From JAUIBE01 sp035267185 (lineage in GTDB: Bacteria; Pseudomonadota; Gammaproteobacteria; Xanthomonadales; SZUA-36), in assembly GCA_035267185.1 (NCBI GenBank), contig DATFLY010000116.1:1-30324 (forward strand): a DNA stretch of 30,324 bases, written 5' to 3'. Numbering within the stretch: the stretch's first letter is position 1; every line of letters starts with the position of its first letter. This document shows, piece by piece, positions 1 through 7,306 of this stretch. The translations under genes were made by a program, and so were the position numbers. Under the pieces are notes generated by a model. The model ran no database searches, had not been told where the DNA came from, and saw only the letters and a program-made list of their open reading frames with translations.

Positions 1-382
1 GGGCAAACTGCTGGCGTATAACTGCTCACCCTCATTTAACTGGAAAGCAAATCTCGATGACCTGACCATCGCGAAATTTCAACGTGAACTCGGTGCCATG
101 GGTTACAAATTCCAGTTCATCACCCTGGCTGGTTTCCATGCACTAAATTACAGCATGCACACACTGGCGCGTGGATATCGTGAACGTCAGATGGCCGCTT
201 ATGTTGATCTGCAGGAGGCTGAATTTGCCGCCGAAGAGGTGGGCTATACCGCGACCAAGCACCAGCGTGAAGTGGGTACGGGTTATTTCGACACACTGAC
301 GCAGGTCATCGGTGGCGGACAGTCATCCCTGTCTGCCCTGGAAGGATCGACCGAAGAAGAGCAGTTCCTGAAAACGGGATAG
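1..382 (+). CDS. aceA: isocitrate lyase, C-terminal part (cut by window edge)
   Basis: The reading frame enters at base 2 and runs 126 codons to TAG at 380-382; the N-terminal part lies outside the window. Isocitrate lyase splits isocitrate to glyoxylate and succinate in the glyoxylate shunt, in the cytoplasm. The visible part has the family signatures AYNCSPSFNWKANLDD, GYKFQFITLAGFHALN and the tail EVGTGYFDTLTQ...GSTEEEQF, which line up with the end of the short (about 430-residue) bacterial enzyme. The catalytic KKCGH loop is upstream and cannot be checked. The frame is intact up to the stop, and REP-like repeats begin 7 bp after it. Identity is confident; the true start and length are unknown. 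Confidence 0.95.
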   Translation, partial: GKLLAYNCSPSFNWKANLDDLTIAKFQRELGAMGYKFQFITLAGFHALNYSMHTLARGYRERQMAAYVDLQEAEFAAEEVGYTATKHQREVGTGYFDTLTQVIGGGQSSLSALEGSTEEEQFLKTG

Positions 383-388
383 AACCTT

Positions 389-496
389 GGTCGCGGCCAA
401 CAGTCCGCTCCTACAAGACGTTTGATTGGGGGGAATGGGTCGCGGCTAACAGTCCGCTCCTGCAATTTTCTGTGGGAGCGGCTTCAGCCGCGACTC
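389..496. repeat. cluster of three REP-like units
   Basis: Two direct copies, at 389-415 and 438-464, share GGTCGCGGC(C/T)AACAGTCCGC followed by TCCT(A/G)CA. A third unit at 471-496 runs the other way (TGTGGGAGCGGCTTCAGCCG, then CGACTC), so units 2 and 3 can pair as a stem-loop. The GTGGGAGCGGCTTCAGCCGCGA word resembles the REP sequences common in pseudomonads and Xanthomonadales. The cluster lies between the 3' ends of two convergent genes, a typical REP position. No RAYT transposase gene is in the window. Confidence 0.8.
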
Positions 497-534
497 GCTT
501 GTAGTTGGCCTTTAAATTTCACTAATCCGCAGAC

Positions 535-570
535 AAAAAAAGCCTGGGCCCGAAATGGACCCAGGCTTTT
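535..570 (-). terminator. rho-independent terminator, probably bidirectional
   Basis: A perfect 11-bp stem, AAAAGCCTGGG (538-548) with CCCAGGCTTTT (560-570), encloses an 11-nt loop. On the minus strand it is followed by seven T residues (535-541 read backwards), 14 bp past the stop of the PuuD-like gene that it ends. On the plus strand it has a four-T tail and could also stop read-through from aceA. Confidence 0.92.
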
Positions 571-584
571 CGGAAAACGCCTGA

Positions 585-1244
585 CTATAAAAGGTCTACA
601 ACGAGGTAGAGCACCAGGGTCAGCAACAGACCCATATGAATCACGCCTTTCACACTGGTCAATGGCCCTTGTTTGCCCACCATTCCGTTCACCTGTAGTG
701 CCAGAACGATGGCAACAGATACGACCTTGGCCACTGTGCTGGCGGTCATCAACTGCGCAAGGTGAACACTGGATGCCATGAAAAACAGCATCGGAATCGA
801 GAACAGGGTATTGGTGCGCGATGCCAGGCCTGCTTTAGCCAGAGCTCCGGCCGCCCTGGGGTCGGCTTCGCCGCCCTCTGCAGCCTTATTGGCCGAGGCA
901 ATGACAATTTTCTGATTGGGCCAGATGATCAGCCATACATTCAGGAACATGAGTGTTCCAAGAATGCCGCCGAGCAGGATGCCCCAGCCCATCAGTTGCT
1001 TGATGGCTAAAAGCGCAACTCCGCTGAGGAAGGTTAACATCGCACCCCATCGGAACCACCACAGGGCCCGCGGCACCAGTTTCCGGATGGCGTCTGATTT
1101 GGACGAACCGTCGGCTTCCTTGAAATACTCTCCCTGGACAAAATTGAAATACCAGAGCAGGCCGATCCAGGCCACTCCGGCCAGAATGTGAATCCATCTA
1201 AAAATAAAAGCCAGGCCATTGCTTTGCAGAAGTGCAAGTTCCAC
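585..1244 (-). CDS. PuuD-like (urate oxidase N-domain family) integral membrane protein
   Basis: I place the start at a GTG (1244) because GGGAG lies 9 nt upstream; a GTG at 1283 would add 13 residues but has no ribosome site. The 219-residue product has about six hydrophobic helices. The segment RWIHILAGVAWIGLLWYFNF and the later SIPMLFFMASSVH carry the histidines conserved in the membrane domain of PuuD-type urate oxidases. It lacks the C-terminal cytochrome c domain that full PuuD proteins carry, and no purine genes are nearby, so urate as substrate is not supported. A haem- or quinone-linked membrane role is inference. It lies 107 bp downstream of the M14 peptidase gene on the same strand and ends at a strong terminator. 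Confidence 0.75.
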   Translation of the reverse strand: MELALLQSNGLAFIFRWIHILAGVAWIGLLWYFNFVQGEYFKEADGSSKSDAIRKLVPRALWWFRWGAMLTFLSGVALLAIKQLMGWGILLGGILGTLMFLNVWLIIWPNQKIVIASANKAAEGGEADPRAAGALAKAGLASRTNTLFSIPMLFFMASSVHLAQLMTASTVAKVVSVAIVLALQVNGMVGKQGPLTSVKGVIHMGLLLTLVLYLVVDLL

Positions 1245-1351
1245 GTTTTCTATCTCCCGTTTCCCAGTTTTTACAGCCAGCACATTTTGTGACTGCTTAG
1301 CCCGATAGGGTACACCCCATGGGTATCGATCAACAAAAATTCATTGCCGGG

Positions 1352-3916
1352 CTAGTTCGGCAATTCAGACGCATCCACTGCCTGGCCAAAAAACAGGGCG
1401 TTGAAAAAGAGCCTTTCGCTGCCCCGCCAGAAGCCACGGAACAGGGGTGTGTTTGCAAAACGAACAACCAGGCCATCTCCGCGCTTTTCAGCGATCACTG
1501 CAGGGCCCGAAGAAAATTCTTCAAGTCGCTCGTCGCTCACATAACCGGCAAGAAGGGGGGTTTCTGAATAACGTACCGGTGTTGAATAGGGGTTTTCACT
1601 GGGCTTCAGAATCGTGGTGCCCCGGCGCATGATGGGAAGGACATTTCTCGGAAAACCAAAAGCCAGGGGATGCGAGGTATCAAGAACCGTTCCTACAATT
1701 GCTCCGCCGATAGCCAGCCGGGCACGGTCGTCGTCAAGCGAGCCATATGGCCTGGATCCGGTTAATTCTGATTCCGGCTCGCCCTGGTTTTCTGTTTCGA
1801 CCTGTGTCGCACAAACCTCGGGATCATCTTCGAAACACATGCCTTCGACCCATGTCGCGCCACCACCGATGGCGATGACGATTCCGCCATCCAGTGCCCA
1901 CTGGCTAATCGACTCAAGCAGGGCCGGGTCAGCGTCATCGTAACTGCCATTTGGAAGAATGATGTGGGAATAATCCGACAATGAGACACTTGCCAACCGT
2001 TCCTTTTCGACAATTGGTGTTGCAACGCCGACACGAAAATCCAGGGCAAACCAGGCCTCACCGAAGTCGTATTCGCCGATGCCCTCGCCCCCAACCAGTA
2101 AAGGATTGACGGGTCTGACGGGTTTGAAATTCTCAGATCCGAAATCCGGACCCACTGCGGTGATCGTCTGCGTGGCCGAATGGATGGCAAGCCCTGACAA
2201 AGAGGCATCCAGGAGCGTTGCATTAACCACGGGCAAAACGCTTTCGTCCTGGGTATTGGGTTGTATCAAGAGTGTTCCCGACTCGAAACCGGCAAGGCCG
2301 GCCGAGGTCTGGACTGAAAACGGTTTGATGGCAGTTCTGACCCGGGCGCCTTCCTGCAGCAGGGCCTGTAGAAGCTCGGCTGCACCCAACTGGTTCCAGG
2401 GGATCAGCCAGCCTGCAGCATCTTCTGCGGGAGGAAGCCCGCTTGATGACAAGGTTGGAACGTCGGTGCCCGGCGCCTGACGAACTGTCGCAAAAGGCAG
2501 GTTGTATGCAAGTGGCATGGTCCATGCGGAAACATCGTAGAAAGTCTCATCCTGGAAGCTGGTACGCATTTCCATCATTGCTTGCAGCAAACCGAACTGG
2601 CGTTGGCGCGCCGGTATGAACCAGGCCCCACCTGGTTCAAAAACCAGATCCCCCGCTCGGACAGGTTCACTGATTGCCTCGTATTCAATGTCGTGCATGG
2701 AAAGGAGATCAAGAAAAGCCTGGGCTCGTGCATGGTCATTATCATCACCAACCACCCAGCCGGTGAACCCGATGCGTTCCGCGGCACTGAGCTTGTCACG
2801 ATAAAATGCCCGTTGATAATTTTTCAGGCGGTCCCGCAGTTCCCAGCTTCCCTGAAGTGTGGACAGAGAAACCCTGAACTGGTTGGCAACGGCCATTTGA
2901 AAAGTCTCTATGCCATTGCTTGTCGCCAGGGCCTGGCCACCGATGGCCCGTTGTTCAAACAGGATGCCGATGCTGCCATTGATGTCGGGATAGGTTGATC
3001 CTTTTCCGAAATAAAAATCATCGTAGGCTTCTTCCATGAAAATCGGCTGCCCGATATTTTCCAGCGCTTCGGCATGAAAGACTGCCAGCGCCCTGGTGAG
3101 TTCGATGTTGCCCTGGGGTGTGAGCGGGTTCTGCCTTGAGGGCACCCCCGGCTGGAAGAAAAACCCCGGATGGCCACCCTGCTCATGGTGGTCAGTCAGT
3201 ACATGCGGCCGCCATTGCTGAAACTCGGCCATGCGAGCGCGTGACTCCGGATGAACCAATGGTAACCAGTCGCGGTTCAAATCAAACAGGTAATGGTTGG
3301 TGCGCCCTTCCGGCCAGCCCTGAACATATTGCCTTCTTGCAGGATCAGCGACCGGGACCTTGCCGGCATTGCTGTTTATCCAGCTGGCATTTCGGTTGAG
3401 GCCATCCGGATTGAGGCTCGGGTCAATCAATATGATGCTGCCGTCCAGGATCTCTGTCACCGCATCTGAGCGAGCGGCAGCCAGGTAATAAGCAACCAGC
3501 ATGGCAGCGTTGCTGCCACTTGGTTCATCGCCATGAACGCTGTAACCGAGCCAGACCACCAGGGGTGCATCCGGATCACCATTGATGTGGGCCTGACGCA
3601 TTGAGTCAACGCGATCCGCATTATCTGCAGAAGTGATGGTCAGCAGGACTGTCGGGCGTTGTTCGTGGCTGTACCCGGTAACTTTCAGCGACACGCGCTC
3701 TGAGCTTTCGGCAAGCTCATGCATGTAAGTCATTAGCTTGTCATGGCTGACGTGCCAGTCACCGACGTTCCATCCCAGGACTGACTCCGGAGTCGGAATG
3801 GCAGGGTCAGGGTCAGCATCAGCCGGCAGGTATTCTGATGCATTGCGAGGTGCTGCCAGCCCGGTTCCTGTTATTGTCAGGCAAATCGCCAGGGTAAAAT
3901 ATCTAATTGCGGTCAT
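1352..3916 (-). CDS. secreted M14-family zinc carboxypeptidase with C-terminal amidotransferase-like domain
   Basis: Start chosen at ATG 3916, giving 854 residues, because it opens a clear signal peptide (MTAIRYFTLAICLTITGTGLA); a longer frame to 4024 adds 36 residues that would bury it. The M14 fold is seen from about residue 50 to 400: zinc ligands H128 and E131 in VHGDE, the substrate-binding FDLNRDW, a histidine in VLTDHHEQGG, and FEQRA, which fits the catalytic glutamate. Residues from about 600 onward include SDYSHIILPNGSYDD and DGGIVIAIGGGATW, resembling the glutamine-amidotransferase-like domain found behind some large M14 enzymes. The likely role is peptide breakdown in the periplasm or outside the cell. 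The gene is divergent from uppP. The substrate cannot be told from sequence. Confidence 0.88.
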   Translation of the reverse strand: MTAIRYFTLAICLTITGTGLAAPRNASEYLPADADPDPAIPTPESVLGWNVGDWHVSHDKLMTYMHELAESSERVSLKVTGYSHEQRPTVLLTITSADNADRVDSMRQAHINGDPDAPLVVWLGYSVHGDEPSGSNAAMLVAYYLAAARSDAVTEILDGSIILIDPSLNPDGLNRNASWINSNAGKVPVADPARRQYVQGWPEGRTNHYLFDLNRDWLPLVHPESRARMAEFQQWRPHVLTDHHEQGGHPGFFFQPGVPSRQNPLTPQGNIELTRALAVFHAEALENIGQPIFMEEAYDDFYFGKGSTYPDINGSIGILFEQRAIGGQALATSNGIETFQMAVANQFRVSLSTLQGSWELRDRLKNYQRAFYRDKLSAAERIGFTGWVVGDDNDHARAQAFLDLLSMHDIEYEAISEPVRAGDLVFEPGGAWFIPARQRQFGLLQAMMEMRTSFQDETFYDVSAWTMPLAYNLPFATVRQAPGTDVPTLSSSGLPPAEDAAGWLIPWNQLGAAELLQALLQEGARVRTAIKPFSVQTSAGLAGFESGTLLIQPNTQDESVLPVVNATLLDASLSGLAIHSATQTITAVGPDFGSENFKPVRPVNPLLVGGEGIGEYDFGEAWFALDFRVGVATPIVEKERLASVSLSDYSHIILPNGSYDDADPALLESISQWALDGGIVIAIGGGATWVEGMCFEDDPEVCATQVETENQGEPESELTGSRPYGSLDDDRARLAIGGAIVGTVLDTSHPLAFGFPRNVLPIMRRGTTILKPSENPYSTPVRYSETPLLAGYVSDERLEEFSSGPAVIAEKRGDGLVVRFANTPLFRGFWRGSERLFFNALFFGQAVDASELPN

Positions 3917-4047
3917 CTCTTGTCCGTTGTTCCGGGCACGGTAACCGCACATTCTATCCAAAAGCCTGAGCGGAAATTCTGCGGACATGGCATGATGCGA
4001 ATTATTCGAGCCTTTCGCCACCAAAATCCCGGGATAAAAATTTACAG

Positions 4048-4845
4048 ATGACGTTACTGCAGGTCATTGTCCTTGCTCTGATTCAGGGGCTGACCGAATT
4101 CCTGCCAGTTTCAAGTTCGGCGCACCTGATTCTCGGCGGGCTTGCTTTTGGCTGGCCGGACGAGGGGCTGGTTTTCGATGCCGCTACTCATCTTGGAACA
4201 TTGATAGCGGTATTGATTTACTTTCGAAGAGATCTTCGCAGGATGGTGATGGCCTGTTTGCGTTCACCAACAAAGCCAGAGGATGTTCAGCAGCGGAGGA
4301 TGGTTGGATTGCTGGTGTTAGCCAGTCTGCCAGTGCTCATGATCGGCTTTCTTGAAAGTGATTTTATTTCTACACATCTTCGCGACGCTCGTGTAATCGC
4401 CTGGGCAACCATTATTTTTGGCCTGGTCCTATGGTGGGCGGATGCTCGAGGGCCGAAAGACCTGGCAGTAGACAAAATGACAACACGTCATGCGCTGCTG
4501 ATTGGCCTGGCCCAGGTGCTGTCTTTAATTCCCGGCACGTCACGCTCCGGGATCACCATCACGGCCGGGCGACTGCTTGGCCTTAATGCGTTTGAAGCGG
4601 CGCGCTTTTCTTTCCTTCTTTCCATTCCTGTCATCGCGGCCGCCGGAGCATTTGGTGCTTTGCGCGTCTGGACAGGGGCTACCGCTGTGATTTGGTCCGA
4701 ATTCTGGCTTGGTGCGGCTCTGGCCGCCATCGCCGGCTGGATTTGCATTGCTGCATTCCTTGCGCTGGTCAAACGTATCGGGCTGGTGCCGTTTGTTATT
4801 TACAGGCTGGTCCTCGGGGTCTTCCTGTTATGGCTGACGTGGTAA
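4048..4845 (+). CDS. uppP: undecaprenyl-diphosphatase
   Basis: A 265-residue inner-membrane protein (E. coli UppP/BacA has 273). It removes a phosphate from undecaprenyl pyrophosphate to recycle the lipid carrier for peptidoglycan and other envelope polymers, and it can give bacitracin resistance. The two signature motifs are present: GLTEFLPVSSSAHL near residues 14-27, and PGTSRSGITITAGR around 155-168 with the catalytic serine/arginine. About eight hydrophobic segments fit the family. The ATG has only a weak upstream GGGA at 14 nt. The first NtrC box begins at the base right after the TAA stop, so the regulatory region of glnA abuts this gene. Confidence 0.97.
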   Translation: MTLLQVIVLALIQGLTEFLPVSSSAHLILGGLAFGWPDEGLVFDAATHLGTLIAVLIYFRRDLRRMVMACLRSPTKPEDVQQRRMVGLLVLASLPVLMIGFLESDFISTHLRDARVIAWATIIFGLVLWWADARGPKDLAVDKMTTRHALLIGLAQVLSLIPGTSRSGITITAGRLLGLNAFEAARFSFLLSIPVIAAAGAFGALRVWTGATAVIWSEFWLGAALAAIAGWICIAAFLALVKRIGLVPFVIYRLVLGVFLLWLTW

Positions 4846-4862
4846 AGCACCTGTTCGGTGCA
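4846..4862. promoter_or_regulatory. NtrC binding site 1 upstream of glnA
   Basis: AGCACCTGTTCGGTGCA is a near-palindrome matching the enteric NtrC consensus TGCACCA-N3-TGGTGCA apart from three positions. Its centre (4854) is 32 bp from the next box, the spacing known from the E. coli glnA enhancer. It lies about 197 bp upstream of the predicted sigma54 start site. Confidence 0.85.
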
Positions 4863-4877
4863 TAATGATAAGATACT

Positions 4878-4894
4878 TGCACAAAAATGGTGCA
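4878..4894. promoter_or_regulatory. NtrC binding site 2 upstream of glnA
   Basis: TGCACAAAAATGGTGCA matches the NtrC consensus at all but one defined position. The centre (4886) is about three helical turns from site 1, so both boxes face the same side of the helix, as needed for NtrC oligomers. A possible weak half-site, TGCACC, occurs at 4950-4955. Confidence 0.9.
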
Positions 4895-5025
4895 CTGGTC
4901 TTGGCGTTGCAGTTATGCAACAGAATTAATTGGACTAAAATACTCTAAATGCACCGAAAATCTTCTAAAAGCGTGTAAATCTGACAAACATGGTCATTGT
5001 TTTCACTCGGAAAGAGTTTGAGTGA

Positions 5026-5041
5026 TGGCACGACTTATGCA
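5026..5041 (+). promoter_or_regulatory. sigma54 (-24/-12) promoter of glnA
   Basis: TGGCACGACTTATGCA matches the sigma54 consensus TGGCACG-N4-TTGCA with one mismatch (A for the first T of TTGC) and correct spacing between the GG and GC elements. Transcription should start about 12 bp past the GC, near 5051, giving a leader of about 105 nt. With the two NtrC boxes upstream it forms a complete nitrogen-regulated promoter, and both ntrB and ntrC lie downstream. Confidence 0.9.
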
Positions 5042-5155
5042 TATATATACTGATCAATGCTGATACATCATTCACGGGGCGCGGGAACAAGTAACAAAAC
5101 CTGTCAATCCGTATAAACGACTCAACAAAACCAAACAGAAGGAAGAAACCTCATC

Positions 5156-6565
5156 ATGAGTGTGAAAGACATTCTCAAGAAGCTGGACAACAAGGATTAC
5201 GAATTTGTCGATTTGCGATTTTGCGACACCCTCGGGAAAGAGCAGCATGTGAGTCTGCCGATCGGGGAGATTGACGAAGACTTTTTTGAAGACGGAAAAA
5301 TGTTTGATGGTTCATCGATAGCCGGCTGGCAGGGCATCAATGAATCAGACATGGTGCTGATGCCTGACCCCGATACGGCAGTTCAGGACCCATTCTCAGA
5401 GCGTAAGACCTTGCTGTTGCGCTGCGATGTGCACGATCCGGACACCATGGAGCCTTATGCTCGCTGCCCCAGGTCACTGGCAAAGCGGGCCGAGGCATAC
5501 CTGCAGGCATCGGGTGTTGCCGATGAAGCATTTTTTGGGCCGGAGCCGGAGTTTTTTGTCTTTGACGACGTTCGATACAGCAATGATCTTCATGGTTGCT
5601 CATACCGGGTCGATTCGGAAGAAGGTGCGTGGAATTCCCCCACCGAATACGAGGGTGGAAACACCGGCCATCGACCTGGGGTCAAGGGTGGATATTTTCC
5701 GGTTCCTCCGGTCGATTCACTGCATGATCTTCGCGCCACCATGTGCGTGGTCATGGAGAAAATGGGCATCAGTGTAGAGGTCCATCACCATGAAGTTGGC
5801 ACGGCTGGTCAGTGCGAAATTGGAACGCGATTTGCACCTCTGACACGCAAGGCCGATGAGCTCCTGATGCTCAAATATGTGGTGCATAACGTTGCACATG
5901 CGGCCGGTCATACAGCCACTTTTATGCCCAAGCCACTGGTGGGCGACAATGGATCAGGCATGCACGTGCACCAGTCGATCGCGCGTGATGGCAAAAACCT
6001 GTTTTCCGGCGACGGATACGGTGGATTATCAGAAACCGCATTGCACTACATTGGCGGTATCTTCAAGCATGCGCGGGCCATCAATGCATTTTCGAATGCC
6101 ACGACCAACAGTTACAAACGCCTGGTGCCCGGTTTTGAAGCCCCGGTGGTTTTGGCTTATTCAGCCCGAAATCGTTCGGCCTCCTGTCGCATTCCCTTTG
6201 TGAATAACCCCAAGGGACGCAGGATAGAGGTGCGTTTCGGCGATGCTGCCGGAAATGGCTACCTGATCTTTGCTGCCATGCTGATGGCTGGTCTCGATGG
6301 CATCGCCAACAAGATTGACCCGGGATCACCTATGGACAAGGATCTTTATGATCTGCCGCCGGAAGAGGAAAAGGGGTTGCCAACAGTTTGTCACAGCCTT
6401 GACCAGGCCCTTGATGCACTGGATGCTGACCGCGAATTTCTGAAGGCGGGTGGTGTATTCAGCGACAATCTGATTGACGGCTACATCGCACTGAAAATGG
6501 AAGAAGTGACGCGTTTCCGCAAGAGTACTCACCCAATCGAGTTCGATATGTATTATTCTTTATAG
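5156..6565 (+). CDS. glnA: type I glutamine synthetase
   Basis: A 469-residue protein, exactly the usual length of the dodecameric bacterial enzyme. It makes glutamine from glutamate, ammonia and ATP in the cytoplasm and is the main ammonia-assimilating step. Visible motifs are MFDGSSIAGW near the N-terminus, GPEPEFF and EVHHHEVGTAGQCE (metal-binding glutamates and histidine), NGSGMHVHQS, and the adenylylation site with Tyr398 in KDLYDLPPEE. The last shows it is the GSI-beta form controlled by GlnE. AAGGAAG lies 10 nt before the ATG. Expression should be driven by sigma54 and NtrC from the sites upstream. A 9-bp hairpin after the gene may separate its transcript from the downstream genes. Confidence 0.99.
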   Translation: MSVKDILKKLDNKDYEFVDLRFCDTLGKEQHVSLPIGEIDEDFFEDGKMFDGSSIAGWQGINESDMVLMPDPDTAVQDPFSERKTLLLRCDVHDPDTMEPYARCPRSLAKRAEAYLQASGVADEAFFGPEPEFFVFDDVRYSNDLHGCSYRVDSEEGAWNSPTEYEGGNTGHRPGVKGGYFPVPPVDSLHDLRATMCVVMEKMGISVEVHHHEVGTAGQCEIGTRFAPLTRKADELLMLKYVVHNVAHAAGHTATFMPKPLVGDNGSGMHVHQSIARDGKNLFSGDGYGGLSETALHYIGGIFKHARAINAFSNATTNSYKRLVPGFEAPVVLAYSARNRSASCRIPFVNNPKGRRIEVRFGDAAGNGYLIFAAMLMAGLDGIANKIDPGSPMDKDLYDLPPEEEKGLPTVCHSLDQALDALDADREFLKAGGVFSDNLIDGYIALKMEEVTRFRKSTHPIEFDMYYSL

Positions 6566-6635
6566 GGACTTCAGGGCAATTATGCGCCGACATGCTGGCG
6601 GATAATCAACCTGTTGTTCCTTGAGTCACCGGGGG

Positions 6636-6665
6636 CGGAGCGGGGCAGTTGGATGACCCGCTCCG
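6636..6665 (+). terminator. GC-rich hairpin between glnA and the DUF4124 gene (attenuator or processing site?)
   Basis: CGGAGCGGG (6636-6644) pairs perfectly with CCCGCTCCG (6657-6665) around a 12-nt loop. No T run follows, so it is not a classic intrinsic terminator. It could lower read-through or protect the glnA message, which would give more glnA than ntrBC product. The hairpin is seen; the role is inferred. Confidence 0.5.
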
Positions 6666-6694
6666 ATGACCCGAATGTGAATGGAGAAAGGAAT

Positions 6695-7279
6695 ATGTAC
6701 AAGGGACTGATTATTACGCTCAGCATTGCGCTGATGGGACTGGCAACAATCGAGCCGCTCTGGGCTCAGGTTTACAAGGTTGTTGATGAAAATGGCAACG
6801 TCACCTACACCGATGAGCCACCCAAAGACGGCACTCCGGAAATGGTGCTGCCGGAAATTTCTGTTATCGAATCTGATTATGAGCCTGAGCCGTCTGTTGC
6901 TGACCAGGCAACTGCCGATGGCACCGGTGATGCAACTGGCGATGAGGAAGAAGCCTTGTCGCCGCGAGAACTCCGCGGCATGTTCAAGGATTTTCGCATC
7001 CTGACGCCAGAGCCAGAAGAGACCTATTGGGGTACTGCCAATACGGTTGTTGTCAGCTGGGGTGCCAGCACGCCTTACGAGAAAGGCATGTCGGTCTCAG
7101 TGGTGCTTAATGGCGCAGCCCAGGAAGCATCCCCAACCGGTAACGTGATGGCAACCCTGGACCGCGGGGAACACAAGGTATATGCGGTTTTGATGGACGA
7201 AGGCGGGACCCGGATTGCCACATCTGAAACTGTTACTTTTTATGTCCAGCAGGCCACGATCAGAACCAACCGAAGATAG
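6695..7279 (+). CDS. DUF4124-domain exported protein
   Basis: ATG 6695 is chosen because GAGAAAGGA ends 2 nt before it and it opens a signal peptide (MYKGLIITLSIALMGLATIE, then PLWA). A longer frame to 6614 adds 27 residues that would hide it. The 194-residue product continues with QVYKVVDENGNVTYTDEPP, the hallmark of DUF4124. An acidic low-complexity linker follows (about residues 60-95), then a beta-rich C-terminal part (about 105-190) with alternating hydrophobic strands. It is predicted to be periplasmic. Its function is unknown. It sits between glnA and ntrBC; family members in this position are, to my knowledge, common but uncharacterised. Confidence 0.8.
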   Translation: MYKGLIITLSIALMGLATIEPLWAQVYKVVDENGNVTYTDEPPKDGTPEMVLPEISVIESDYEPEPSVADQATADGTGDATGDEEEALSPRELRGMFKDFRILTPEPEETYWGTANTVVVSWGASTPYEKGMSVSVVLNGAAQEASPTGNVMATLDRGEHKVYAVLMDEGGTRIATSETVTFYVQQATIRTNRR

Positions 7280-7306
7280 GCATTCTGATCGCTGCTCGTA
7301 TGTCAC

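Noticed and set aside
389..496. CRISPR-like array
   Set aside because: There are only three units, one inverted, with unequal spacers; this is the REP pattern.
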